Assembly: GCA_022616085.1 (NCBI GenBank)
Contig: JAKEFN010000019.1
Location: 1-5,686, forward strand
DNA: 5,686 nucleotides
DNA from: a bacterium
GTDB taxonomy: Bacteria > Patescibacteriota > Minisyncoccia > Phycocordibacterales > JAKEFN01
Direction: 5' to 3'
The translations under genes were made by a program, and so were the position numbers. Positions 1 to 5,562 of the stretch are shown here, one piece after another. The notes below the pieces were generated by a model that saw only the letters and a list, made by a program, of their open reading frames with translations, searched no databases and was not told the origin of the DNA. How positions within the stretch are numbered: position 1 is the first letter of the stretch; the number at the start of each line of letters is the position of its first letter.

Positions 1-2
1 TA

Positions 3-536
3 AGCTTCCATTGTGAAAATACCGGTTCCTGCGCCTCGTCGGACTTCAAAATTCGCACCGATTGGCGCCCGGAGCCGCAAAACCCTACGGGATCCGGCGG
101 TTGGTTTGTTCCTCCCTCTGCTCCGTTACCCATTGTAAAAATTGTAAAAGAAAAAGAGAAAAAAATATTGCCTCTCTCTCCCGTCGCAACATCGGGCATC
201 GCTTTTTGGAGTATTGATCCGCGCAGGATAGCAACATCATGGACATTTGGAAAACGCGGAGAGGGGCGTGATATGGCGCCGGAGAAGAAAGGCTTCGCGA
301 CGCTTAGAATTACCCGCCCCCTCTATCGGGGAATGAGGCACGCTGAAGTGGCGAAGTTGCAGAAAATGCTTGCGGCAATGCCCGGTATGTATCCCGAAGG
401 ACTTGTTACCGGATACTTCGGTGCGCTTACGAGAAAAGCGGTGGAGAGATTTCAGGTCGCCCATGGAATTGTAGGGCCAGGCGGCCGAGGATACGGCTTC
501 GTCGGTCCGAAAACAAGAAAAAAATTGAATGAGTGA
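3..536 (+). CDS. C-terminal part of a probably exported protein with a peptidoglycan-binding domain (5' end outside window)
   Basis: The frame is open from the left edge to a TGA at 534-536 and gives 177 residues with no upstream stop, so the true start lies outside the window; the internal TTG at 168 is not a convincing start. Residues 1-25 contain two cysteines (C4, C10) and look like the end of an extracellular domain I do not recognise. Residues 26-60 form a proline- and lysine-rich linker. Residues about 107-176 match the PG_binding_1 fold: LYRGMRHAEVAKLQKML, then YPEGLVTGYFG, TRKAVERFQ and a closing GFVGPKTRKKLN. In this family the domain binds cell-wall peptidoglycan and usually sits at one end of a secreted protein, so wall anchoring at the cell surface is the likely role. 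The identity of the N-terminal part cannot be judged here. Confidence is high for the domain and low for the overall function. Confidence 0.85.
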   Translation, partial: SFHCENTGSCASSDFKIRTDWRPEPQNPTGSGGWFVPPSAPLPIVKIVKEKEKKILPLSPVATSGIAFWSIDPRRIATSWTFGKRGEGRDMAPEKKGFATLRITRPLYRGMRHAEVAKLQKMLAAMPGMYPEGLVTGYFGALTRKAVERFQVAHGIVGPGGRGYGFVGPKTRKKLNE

Positions 537-629
537 AATTCCACTATACCAAATCCGTCATTTCTCTCTCACAATGCCCGCAAGCACTTTGTTCAAAAGA
601 CCACTCCAGTCCATTATATAGAGTCATAT

Positions 630-869
630 TTACTCCACTACGAGTATCCCTTTCATCCCTCTTGTGCGGTGGTCCCCGACGGAGCAGTAGTACTCAAATG
701 TGCCGGTTTTGTCGGCAACGAACTCAATCGCATCCGTCTCGTCGCTATGATTTTTTTTTGTTGCGGCGTTGAACTCGTCTATCTTCCAGTCATGCACCCC
801 AAGATTAAACTTTTTTGAGATTTTGTTATACTGTAAATTATATTTTCCGTGGGCGCCCGCAACCCTCAT
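630..869 (-). pseudogene. Relic of a small cupredoxin (plastocyanin-like blue copper protein)
   Basis: The minus strand reads 79 residues from ATG (869-867) to TAA (632-630). The C-terminal half is a clear cupredoxin: VHDWKIDEFNAATKK, then EFVADKTGTFEYYCSVGDH and GMKGILVVE. All four type-1 copper ligands survive: H26, C62, H67 and M72. What is missing marks it as decayed. There is no signal peptide or membrane anchor, and the segment between NLQYNKISKK and FNLGVHDW lacks roughly ten residues (the usual KKGD-type turn and following strand). The usual glycine in the turn before ETD is replaced. No credible upstream start or ribosome site is present, because the upstream DNA is the leader of the divergent coiled-coil gene. 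Intact relatives are exported electron carriers or copper-binding proteins. A short functional product cannot be excluded, but a truncated, internally deleted gene is the better reading. Confidence 0.7.
815..844 (+). promoter_or_regulatory. Candidate sigma-70-type promoter for the coiled-coil/murC unit
   Basis: TTGAGA (815-820) is followed after 18 nt by TATATT (839-844). An alternative extended -10, TG-T-TATACT (824-832), lies inside the same stretch. Either would start transcription 75-95 nt before the ATG at 931. The boxes match the consensus only partly and lie inside the cupredoxin relic, so this is a proposal from sequence alone. Confidence 0.25.
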
Positions 870-930
870 TTTAATATTATTACAAAAATGTCAAGTTGTT
901 AAAGGGCATCATTCATGGGAAAATGACGAT

Positions 931-1269
931 ATGAAAAAAGGTGTCCAAAGAACTCCTCTAAAAGGAAAAAAGGGAATGACGATTGACGATCTCGCGGTCA
1001 TGGTAGCCGCGGGTTTTGAAGGCGTGGATAGAAGGTTTGAAGGCGTGGACAGAAGGTTTGAAGGCGTGGATAAGAAGTTTGAAAGAATAGAGCACAAAAT
1101 GGAAGGAATGGCGACCAAGGATGAGCTGAAGAAATTGGAGAAAAAAATGGACGATGGCTTTGCAGAACTCCATCATGCTTTTAATAATCACGTCGCGCTC
1201 GTACGATCCGACACGGATGATCTCGCATATCGCGTCAAGCGCCTTGAAGAAACCGTTTTTAATCCGTGA
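931..1269 (+). CDS. Small heptad-repeat coiled-coil protein, function unknown
   Basis: The protein has 112 residues from ATG 931: a basic N-terminus (MKKGVQRTPLKGKKG), then MTIDDLAVMVAAGFEGVD, then three near-identical heptads FEGVDRR / FEGVDRR / FEGVDKK. A long charged helix follows (KFERIEHKMEGM, KDELKKLEKKMDDGF) and the end is YRVKRLEETVF. Heptads with F/V at the core positions predict a parallel oligomeric coiled coil. There is no signal peptide or membrane segment, so it is probably cytoplasmic. Small proteins with a TIDDLA-VM-GF start and repeated F-x-x-V-D-x-R heptads are common hypothetical proteins in Patescibacteria; no function is established. The start is uncertain: ATG 976 has a closer purine-rich leader and would give 97 residues beginning MTIDDLA. 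The longer upstream open frame starting at 769 is only antisense of the cupredoxin relic. The stop overlaps the murC GTG by 4 nt (GTGA), implying translational coupling. Confidence 0.75.
   Translation: MKKGVQRTPLKGKKGMTIDDLAVMVAAGFEGVDRRFEGVDRRFEGVDKKFERIEHKMEGMATKDELKKLEKKMDDGFAELHHAFNNHVALVRSDTDDLAYRVKRLEETVFNP
1015..1077 (+). repeat. Three tandem 21-bp coding repeats (one heptad each)
   Basis: Units lie at 1015-1035, 1036-1056 and 1057-1077, each starting TTTGAAGGCGTGGA. The first two differ at a single position, and the third diverges only near its end (AAGAAG). A degenerate fourth unit begins TTTGAA at 1078. Each unit encodes one F-E-G-V-D-x-x heptad, so copy-number change would lengthen or shorten the coiled coil without breaking the frame. 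The near-identity at DNA level suggests recent duplication. Confidence 0.9.
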
Positions 1270-2657
1270 TTGACCTCTTACGCATACAAAAAGTTCACAT
1301 AGTCGGTATCGGCGGTATCGGCGTTTCCGCAATCGGGAAGCTTTTGATTGCGGAAGAAAAAAAAGTTACCGGATCAGACCTTCTCGAATCGGCTATTACG
1401 CGCGAGCTTTCGCTTCGCGGCGCGGATGTGAGAATCGGGAGCCGTCCTGAAATGATTACGGAAGACGTTGGCCTTATCGTGCGTTCGGTTGCCGTGCCGG
1501 ACGAGAACCCCGAAATTTCCGAAGCGAACCGGCGCGGGATTCCTGTTATGAGCTATCCCGAGATGCTCGCGCTCATTATGCGCAAACGGCCTACGAAGGC
1601 CGTCGTTTCCGGCACAAATGGAAAAACGACGACAGCGGCGCTCCTTGGATCCATTCTCGCGACCGCCGGATTTGATCCGGAAGTTATCATAGGCGGGAAG
1701 CGCGAGGGCTGGGACGGCAATCTCCGCATCGGCGGGGGGAGCATTTTTGTCGCGGAGGGATGCGAATACCGCCGGAGTTTCCTTGCTCTTGAACCTGATG
1801 TGATACTCCTCACAAATATCGAGGAAGATCACCTTGATTATTATCGCGATATAGGCGACATCCGCGATGCGTTTAAAACATATATCGAGAAGCTCAAGCG
1901 TAGCGGTGGCATGCTTGTATATAACGCGGACGATCCTCTTTCTCTTGAGCTCGCGCATGAGGTTTCTCCGCCGCGCATAGTCTCTTACGGGATAGAGAAT
2001 GCCGCGGATTTGACGGCGCGGAGCCGATCGACCGGCGCAGGCGAACAGACATTCGAGCTTGTATGGCAGGGGAAATCGCTCGGCTTGTTCTCTACGAAAC
2101 TGCCCGGAATATATAATATATATAATATTCTATGCGCGGCGGCGGGAGCGCTTTCCCTTGAAGGGACGGAGAAAGATATAGCGGAAACGCTCGCTTCTTT
2201 TCCCGGCGTGTGGCGGAGATTCGAGCGGCTTGGAACATTTGAAGGCGTGGAGATTATTTCCGACTATGCGCACCACCCGACCGCCATACGGGGCGCCATA
2301 GACGCGGCAAAGGAATTTTTTCCGGATAAAAAAATCCTCTTTCTCTGGGAACCGCACCAGACCGACCGAACCGTCAAATTAAAAGATGATTTTATCGCAA
2401 GCTTCGCGGATGCGGACCATATCGGCATAAGCGAGATTTACGAAGTCGCCGGCAGGGAAGAAAGGGGGAAGTTCTCCGCGCGCGCCATTGCGGACGCGCT
2501 TCGAAGCGGGGGAAAAGACGTTTTTTTTGCTGAAAATCTTGCCGCGCTTGAAAAATTTGCACGAAAAGCCGTTTCGGAATATGATGTAATTCTCTTTATG
2601 GGCGCAGGAGCCATAGATTCCCTTGCGCGAAGAATAGCCGAGAGAAAGGATGAATAA
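1266..2657 (+). CDS. murC: UDP-N-acetylmuramate--L-alanine ligase (MurC)
   Basis: This cytoplasmic enzyme adds L-alanine to UDP-MurNAc using ATP, the first step of the peptidoglycan peptide stem. The 463 residues match the usual MurC length and three-domain order. The N-terminal Rossmann domain binding UDP-MurNAc has HIVGIGGIGVSAIGK (11-25). The central ATPase domain has the P-loop GTNGKTTT (116-123) and NIEEDHLDYY (184-193). The hinge GIYNIYN is at 281-287. The C-terminal domain has FPGVWRRFERLG (312-323), DYAHHPT (333-339), EPHQTDRT (362-369) and MGAG (445-448). The HHPT box and the RRFE box place it in the MurC/Mpl branch rather than MurD, E or F. Departures from textbook MurC are GTNGK instead of GTHGK, CEYRRSF in place of the ESDGSF-type box, and PHQTDRT in place of PHRYTRT. 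The GTG start at 1266 overlaps the previous stop, and the 3' end overlaps the exonuclease gene by 8 nt. Confidence 0.93.
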   Translation: MIDLLRIQKVHIVGIGGIGVSAIGKLLIAEEKKVTGSDLLESAITRELSLRGADVRIGSRPEMITEDVGLIVRSVAVPDENPEISEANRRGIPVMSYPEMLALIMRKRPTKAVVSGTNGKTTTAALLGSILATAGFDPEVIIGGKREGWDGNLRIGGGSIFVAEGCEYRRSFLALEPDVILLTNIEEDHLDYYRDIGDIRDAFKTYIEKLKRSGGMLVYNADDPLSLELAHEVSPPRIVSYGIENAADLTARSRSTGAGEQTFELVWQGKSLGLFSTKLPGIYNIYNILCAAAGALSLEGTEKDIAETLASFPGVWRRFERLGTFEGVEIISDYAHHPTAIRGAIDAAKEFFPDKKILFLWEPHQTDRTVKLKDDFIASFADADHIGISEIYEVAGREERGKFSARAIADALRSGGKDVFFAENLAALEKFARKAVSEYDVILFMGAGAIDSLARRIAERKDE

Positions 2658-3240
2658 GACGATATTAGCATTTACCGATATTGAGACGACAGGACTAAAG
2701 CCAGAGACTCACGATATTATTGAGATCGGGCTTATTCTCGCGGAGGAGGAGAGAGGGCGCGGCGAGCCGCCTATTTTGCGGATTCTCAAAGAACGGGAAT
2801 GGAAAGTGAAGCCGGAGCATATTGAGCGCGCGGACAAAACGGCTCTTAAGATCAACCGCTATAATGAAAACGATTGGCGGGACGCGGCCGCGCTTTCGGA
2901 CGCTTTGTCGGAATATGCGGGAGAGACCGCGGATGCGATCATGGTTGGGCACAACGTCGCATTTGATCACTCGTTTTTGCAGGCGGCGTTTTCGAACACT
3001 GGCGTTCGAAATCAAATGCATATGCACAAGATTGACACGCTATCGATCGCATACGCGATTCTTTCAAGCGATCCGGCTCTTCCAAAACTCTCTCTTCGCG
3101 CGCTCTGCGCCCACTATGCAATCGTAAACGAGCGGGCGCACACGGCGCTTTCGGATACAAGAGCGACACTCGCTCTTTATGCGAAACTTGTTGGCGCCGA
3201 GACTTTTCCACAGGGTGGACTTTTTTCAAACTTGGCATAA
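2650..3240 (+). CDS. DnaQ-like 3'-5' exonuclease (DEDDh family)
   Basis: The 196-residue protein is a single exonuclease domain. Exo I is FTDIETTGL with D10 and E12, Exo II is GHNVAFDHSF with D106, and Exo III is HTALSDTRAT with H164 and D169. These four acidic residues and the histidine are the complete DEDDh catalytic set, which binds two metal ions and removes nucleotides from 3' ends. Relatives include the proofreading epsilon subunit of DNA polymerase III, RNase T and oligoribonuclease-type enzymes. With no polymerase domain or other appended region, the exact substrate (DNA proofreading, repair or RNA trimming) cannot be set. ATG 2650 is the right start because the first beta strand begins at residue 4. 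It lies inside the murC end (ATGAATAA shared), and AGAAAGG directly before it is too close for a normal ribosome site, so coupled re-initiation is likely. The C-terminal FPQGGLFS tail is short. Confidence 0.9.
   Translation: MNKTILAFTDIETTGLKPETHDIIEIGLILAEEERGRGEPPILRILKEREWKVKPEHIERADKTALKINRYNENDWRDAAALSDALSEYAGETADAIMVGHNVAFDHSFLQAAFSNTGVRNQMHMHKIDTLSIAYAILSSDPALPKLSLRALCAHYAIVNERAHTALSDTRATLALYAKLVGAETFPQGGLFSNLA
3207..3226 (+). terminator. Weak terminator-like hairpin within the end of the exonuclease gene
   Basis: TCCAC (3207-3211) pairs with GTGGA (3215-3219) across a 3-nt loop and is followed by C and six T (3221-3226). The stem is only 5 bp and the bases also encode FPQGGLF, so the pattern may be incidental. 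It does sit where the first transcription unit would be expected to end. Confidence 0.25.
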
Positions 3241-3241
3241 T
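3233..3241 (+). promoter_or_regulatory. Candidate extended -10 for the ATP-grasp/acyltransferase pair
   Basis: TG-G-CATAAT (3233-3241) fits an extended -10 element. It spans the exonuclease stop codon and would give a leader of about 30 nt before the ATG at 3281. No good -35 box is seen at the right distance. A second A+T box, TATATA (3267-3272), ends 8 nt before the ATG and would produce a nearly leaderless message. That would fit the absence of a ribosome site there. Both are tentative. Confidence 0.2.
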
Positions 3242-3280
3242 ATTAACCCCATAAATTACCATAAGCTATATACACGACCA

Positions 3281-4573
3281 ATGGAACCAAAAAAATTTTT
3301 GTTTGTATCAAACGACGCGCTCTCAATTGATTCGGCATGGCGTATTTTCAAGGAAGGGCATGATGTTAAGTATTATGTCGGCGAAGCTTCAGAGCGCGAT
3401 ATTGGGAATGGTTTTGTACAGAAAGTTGATGATTGGAATAAGGAAGTTGATTGGGCGGATATCATTGTATTTGACGATGTACTCGGTTTCGGGACCCCCG
3501 CAAAAAGACTTCGAGATAACGGAAAATTGGTTATTGGCGGGACGCCATACACAGATATGCTTGAAGATGGCCGCGCATTCGGTCAGGAGGAGCTCAAGAA
3601 GTTAAAAGTTCCTATACTCAATTATCAGGGTTTCTCCGATTTTGACGAAGCGATTGCTTTTGTGCAAAACAATCCGGGCAAGTATGTCATCAAACCTGAC
3701 GGCGAAGCCCAAAACTACAAGCGGCTTCTTTTTGTCGGCGAAGAAGATGACGGGAGCGATGTCATCCGCGTGCTAGAAGCATATAAAAAAGTATGGTCAA
3801 AAATATTGAAAGTATTCCAACTTCAGAAACGCGTCCAAGGGGTTGAAGTTGCTGTAGGAGCGTTTTTTAACGGTAAGAAATTCCTTTATCCGATTAATAT
3901 TAACTTTGAGCACAAGAAACTTTTCCCGGGGAATATTGGCCCGTCAACGGGGGAGATGGGTACGAGTATGTTTTGGAGCGAGCCAAACCGTCTTTTCAAT
4001 GCCACACTTCAGAAATTTGAATCCGTGCTTGCCGCAGAGAAATATGTCGGCTACATTGATCTTAATTGTATCGTGAATGCGGTTGGTATTTATCCGTTGG
4101 AATTCACTGCCCGGTTTGGATACCCAACTATCCAAATCCAAAGCGAATCACTCACCATGCCTCTTTCGGAATTTTTCTATCGCATGGCGGCTGGCGACGA
4201 TTTTGAGATCAAAGTTAAAAAGGGTTTTCAAGTAGGTGTGCAAGTCGTCGTTCCGCCGTTTCCGTATAAAGAACAGAAGGTCTTTGATGCCTACTCAAAG
4301 GATGCGACAATTGTGTTCAAGAAAAAAAATTACGACGGGGTCCATATCGAAGATGTCAAAATTATCAATGACGAGTGGATTGTTGCAGGCTCATCGGGCG
4401 TTGTCCTTGTGGTTGTCGGGAGCGGTACGTCCATGCGCCAGGCCCAAACGCAGGCGTATAATAGGATTCAAAATATACTTATCCCAAACATGTATTACCG
4501 CAAAGATATCGGAGACCGTTGGTCTGACGATTCCGACCGGCTTCACACATGGGGATATCTTCGGAGTTCATAA
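3281..4573 (+). CDS. PurD-family ATP-grasp protein (phosphoribosylamine--glycine ligase-like, diverged)
   Basis: The 430 residues from ATG 3281 equal the usual PurD length. Canonical PurD is cytoplasmic and joins glycine to phosphoribosylamine with ATP in purine synthesis. Full-length similarity is visible: an N-terminal Rossmann-like domain starting KFLFVSNDA; an ATP-grasp core with KVPILNYQGF (109-118), YVIKPDG with the ATP-binding lysine K138, and GPSTGEMG (220-227); LEFTARFGYP (273-282) as the metal-binding strand; and a C-terminal segment MRQAQTQAYNRI...MYYRKDIGDRW (385-414), very like the PurD end. Several normally conserved positions differ. The glycine-rich GKG loop after the KxDG is replaced by EAQNYKRLL, the metal-ligand Asn of EFNxRFGDPE is Thr276, and the following D and E are Tyr281 and Thr283. 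The substrate may therefore differ, and I give no symbol. ATG 3281 is chosen over upstream starts, which would overlap the exonuclease; no ribosome site is obvious. Confidence 0.8.
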   Translation: MEPKKFLFVSNDALSIDSAWRIFKEGHDVKYYVGEASERDIGNGFVQKVDDWNKEVDWADIIVFDDVLGFGTPAKRLRDNGKLVIGGTPYTDMLEDGRAFGQEELKKLKVPILNYQGFSDFDEAIAFVQNNPGKYVIKPDGEAQNYKRLLFVGEEDDGSDVIRVLEAYKKVWSKILKVFQLQKRVQGVEVAVGAFFNGKKFLYPININFEHKKLFPGNIGPSTGEMGTSMFWSEPNRLFNATLQKFESVLAAEKYVGYIDLNCIVNAVGIYPLEFTARFGYPTIQIQSESLTMPLSEFFYRMAAGDDFEIKVKKGFQVGVQVVVPPFPYKEQKVFDAYSKDATIVFKKKNYDGVHIEDVKIINDEWIVAGSSGVVLVVVGSGTSMRQAQTQAYNRIQNILIPNMYYRKDIGDRWSDDSDRLHTWGYLRSS

Positions 4574-4586
4574 GCGCAGAGAAACC

Positions 4587-5483
4587 ATGGAAAACGCATC
4601 TGTACGAATTATTGACGATGAAGAGAATCTACGAGAGATATGGGGGACTCTTTCTCCTCAAAAGACGCTTTATGACGATTTTGATTTTCGCCTCTGCTTC
4701 TATAAAAGTTGGAGCCCACGGCCGCCGCTCTTTTGCTACGCGGTCTTCGACGCCGATGGGAAAGCAATCGGCCTTTTTCCATTGCAGAAAAATATAAAGA
4801 AAGGATTTCTGGAATTTTTTGGCGGGCAGTTCATGGAGTATAACAAAATTTTTGTCGCGGACGGATATGAGGCAATTACGCGGTTTTTGTTTGAGGCGGT
4901 TACGCTTCCAAAAAATCTTGAATGTATGATTGGTGACGGCATATTGACGCGGGACCTTGCGCCCGTTGATTTTGGTTATTTTCTTATTCTTCAGGATATT
5001 TTCTCCGTTGAAGATTATAGTCGGATATACGATAGGGGAAAGCTTCTCAAGAACCTCCGTCGATTTGGAAAAAAATGGAATCCGGAAATAAAAATCGGTA
5101 AGGAAGGCCTAAACGAACTTATTTGTTTTTCGGAAAAACGATTCGGCCGCGACTCGTGGTTTGCGGACGCAGAAATTGGCGTTGCATTCAGAAACCTTCT
5201 CATGTCTTCTTTTGATGCGCGGATGCTCTCGGTTTCTATCAATGGCGCGATAGAGGCCGCGGCTTTTTCTGTATTGTATAAAAATATCTATTATTATCTT
5301 CTTGGAGGATCAAATCATAAGGAATTTCCCGATATCGGAAACCTCCTTATCATGGAGGTCATCAAAGATGCGATCGTTTCCGGAGCGGAGATGATTGACG
5401 CGGGATTCGGGGACATGAATTGGAAAGAATACTGGCGTTTCTCAAAAATCCCCGAGTATGAGATATATGATGCAGGCGTTTGA
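4587..5483 (+). CDS. FemAB/BioF2-like acyltransferase of the GNAT fold
   Basis: The protein has 298 residues. It resembles the GNAT_6 (BioF2-like) and FemAB-type acyltransferase group: an N-terminal half with FCYAVFDADGKAIGLFPLQ (49-67) followed by FLEFFGGQFMEYNKIFV (74-90), and a C-terminal half with a basic helix DRGKLLKNLRRFGKKW (149-164). Further on are MLSVSINGAIEAAAFSVLYK (213-232), IYYYLLGGSNHKEF (234-247) and IGNLLIMEVIKDAIVSGAEMIDAGFGDMNWKEYW (250-283). The last block matches the typical G-x-L-L-x-x-x-I-K-x-A-x-x-x-G helix followed by a (D)-F-G-x-x-x-x-K-x-x-W strand. Relatives move acyl or aminoacyl groups onto cell-wall or exopolysaccharide precursors; the substrate here is unknown. 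No signal peptide or membrane segment is seen. ATG 4587 is the first start after the ATP-grasp stop, 13 nt away, so the two genes are probably co-transcribed. The longer open frame upstream is a shadow of the ATP-grasp gene. Confidence 0.8.
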   Translation: MENASVRIIDDEENLREIWGTLSPQKTLYDDFDFRLCFYKSWSPRPPLFCYAVFDADGKAIGLFPLQKNIKKGFLEFFGGQFMEYNKIFVADGYEAITRFLFEAVTLPKNLECMIGDGILTRDLAPVDFGYFLILQDIFSVEDYSRIYDRGKLLKNLRRFGKKWNPEIKIGKEGLNELICFSEKRFGRDSWFADAEIGVAFRNLLMSSFDARMLSVSINGAIEAAAFSVLYKNIYYYLLGGSNHKEFPDIGNLLIMEVIKDAIVSGAEMIDAGFGDMNWKEYWRFSKIPEYEIYDAGV

Positions 5484-5507
5484 TTTTGACGGCTATATTG
5501 ATATACT
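5480..5507 (+). promoter_or_regulatory. Candidate promoter reading into the terminal palindrome
   Basis: TTGATT (5480-5485), a 16-nt spacer, then an extended -10 TG-A-TATACT (5499-5507). It begins at the acyltransferase stop codon and would direct transcription rightward across 5514 and into the palindrome. The match is decent but short A+T motifs occur by chance in this base composition. Confidence 0.25.
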
Positions 5508-5562
5508 GGTGGGTATCTGTCGGCGCTGCCCATGCCGGCTTCTAGAGCTTGTGAAAAAACTA

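Larger units (their letters stand above)
537..930. other. 394-nt gap without an intact gene
   Basis: This gap separates the wall-binding protein from the coiled-coil/murC unit. Positions 537-629 show no credible gene, tRNA or terminator. Positions 630-869 hold a minus-strand cupredoxin relic. Positions 815-844 carry possible plus-strand promoter boxes, and 851-858 is an 8-base perfect palindrome (GGGCGCCC). Open frames on the plus strand here read mainly the antisense of the relic and have no family resemblance. The A+T-rich stretch at 820-900 is consistent with a regulatory region for the downstream unit. Confidence 0.6.

Noticed and set aside
558..614. 18-codon minus-strand frame after the cupredoxin relic
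   Set aside because: Too short, no ribosome site at a suitable distance and no recognisable family.
537..629. tRNA or other structured RNA gene in the gap
   Set aside because: No T-arm GGTTC-type motif or cloverleaf arms could be found on either strand.
1015..1077. CRISPR-like array
   Set aside because: The three units are directly contiguous, have no spacers and encode heptads in frame.
1374..1958. 194-residue minus-strand open frame opposite murC
   Set aside because: It is antisense to a well-conserved gene, shows no recognisable motif and has arginine-rich, shadow-like composition.
2109..2126. Two tandem ATATATAAT units within murC
   Set aside because: They encode IYN-IYN at the conserved hinge where MurC normally has N-x-x-N, so coding constraint explains them.
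2238..2251. 14-mer TTTGAAGGCGTGGA shared between the heptad repeats and murC
   Set aside because: It encodes F-E-G-V in both places with common codons; a single extra occurrence inside a conserved enzyme is best explained by chance.
4236..4586. In-frame upstream extension of the acyltransferase frame
   Set aside because: It lies inside the conserved C-terminal part of the ATP-grasp gene in another frame; the family's N-terminus fits the ATG at 4587.
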